From Devosia equisanguinis (GTDB taxonomy: Bacteria > Pseudomonadota > Alphaproteobacteria > Rhizobiales > Hyphomicrobiaceae), in assembly GCA_945901835.1 (NCBI GenBank), contig CAMDMH010000193.1, positions 1-6,426 on the forward strand: DNA of 6,426 nucleotides, read 5' to 3'. A program made the translations under genes and the position numbers. The notes below the pieces were generated by a model. That model was not told the origin of the DNA and made no database searches. It saw only the letters and a program-made list of their open reading frames with translations. Below, one piece after another: positions 5,986 to 6,426 of this stretch (position 1 is its first letter; every line of letters begins with the position of its first letter).

Positions 5986-6426
5986 CTACCCACCGACCTG
6001 CAATTGCACCGTCTGGCCACCGCGCCGGATGGACATCATCCACATCCGCTGGGGCTCGGCGAGCACGCCATCGAGATCGCTCACGCTCTCGATCGTCTGC
6101 CGCGCCACCTGCTGCACGATATCGCCCTGGCGGAAGCCCAACCGCGCCGCCGTCGAACCGTTGCGCACCGACACGATCACGACGCCACTCTCGGCGTCGA
6201 TCCCCATCTGGTCGGCGACCGCAGGAACGAGATTGCTGACCCGCGCACCGTCGAGCGGATGCCGCCCTGACAGATTGCGCACATCGTCCTTGCCCGGCGG
6301 CGGCGGCACCGAGATCGCCAGCGGCACCGTGATCTGCTTGCCCGCGCGCAGCACGCGCAGTTCGGCGAGATTGCCGATCCCGCGTGTGGTCAACCGGTAG
6401 AGCGCCGAACGGGGATCGGCCACGTC
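5986..6426 (-). CDS. DegP/HtrA-type serine protease, C-terminal PDZ region, 5' end missing
   Basis: The frame is open from the right edge of the window to the TAG at 5986-5988, giving 146 residues. The GTG at 6421-6423 is internal and the true start lies outside. The visible part begins with the end of the first PDZ domain (LAELRVLRAGKQITVPLAI), continues through a Pro-rich link (PPPPGKDD), and ends with a second PDZ domain: GARVSNLVPAVADQMGI, then GVVIVSVRNGSTAARLGFRQGDIV, then the terminal strand MWMMSIRRGGQTVQLQV. This layout matches Do/DegQ-type periplasmic proteases, which degrade or chaperone misfolded envelope proteins. The trypsin-like domain with the His-Asp-Ser triad would lie off the right edge, so activity cannot be judged. 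It converges on the Sel1-like gene; no clear terminator lies in the 52-base gap (5934-5985). Confidence 0.87.
   Translation of the reverse strand, partial: DVADPRSALYRLTTRGIGNLAELRVLRAGKQITVPLAISVPPPPGKDDVRNLSGRHPLDGARVSNLVPAVADQMGIDAESGVVIVSVRNGSTAARLGFRQGDIVQQVARQTIESVSDLDGVLAEPQRMWMMSIRRGGQTVQLQVGG

Overview
The window is GC-rich and reads as chromosome of an alphaproteobacterium, most likely of the Hyphomicrobiales (Rhizobiales). This placement is inferred from the base composition and from the character of the proteins: an Ala/Pro-rich secreted Sel1-type protein, an orphan TAXI-type binding protein and a Do/DegP-type protease. No rRNA, tRNA, CRISPR array, transposase or phage gene is visible.

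Layout from left to right: (1) the 3' part of a carboxymuconolactone decarboxylase (CMD) family gene on +, cut by the left edge; (2) a small convergent gene on - for a single-pass membrane protein of unknown function; (3) an intergenic stretch of about 300 bases (859-1164) with four hairpin units packed into 948-1097; (4) thrS on -, complete, encoding threonyl-tRNA synthetase; (5) a 413-base divergent intergenic region (3112-3524) with several short inverted repeats; (6) two co-directional + genes 63 bases apart, a TAXI-type periplasmic solute-binding protein and a secreted protein with a Pro/Ala-rich linker and Sel1/TPR-like helices; (7) the 3' part of a DegP/HtrA-type protease gene on -, cut by the right edge, of which only the PDZ region is visible.

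thrS is a housekeeping gene and looks intact, with all zinc ligands and the class II motif 3 signature present. The TAXI protein and the Sel1-like protein probably form a transcription unit that acts in the periplasm. No TRAP membrane subunit lies beside them, so the partner of the binding protein is unknown. The DegP-type gene converges on this pair and is probably independent.

Most of the window is ordinary. The parts most worth a second look are the multi-hairpin intergenic element next to thrS and the orphan TAXI/Sel1 pair. I do not see clear evidence of a new multi-gene system.
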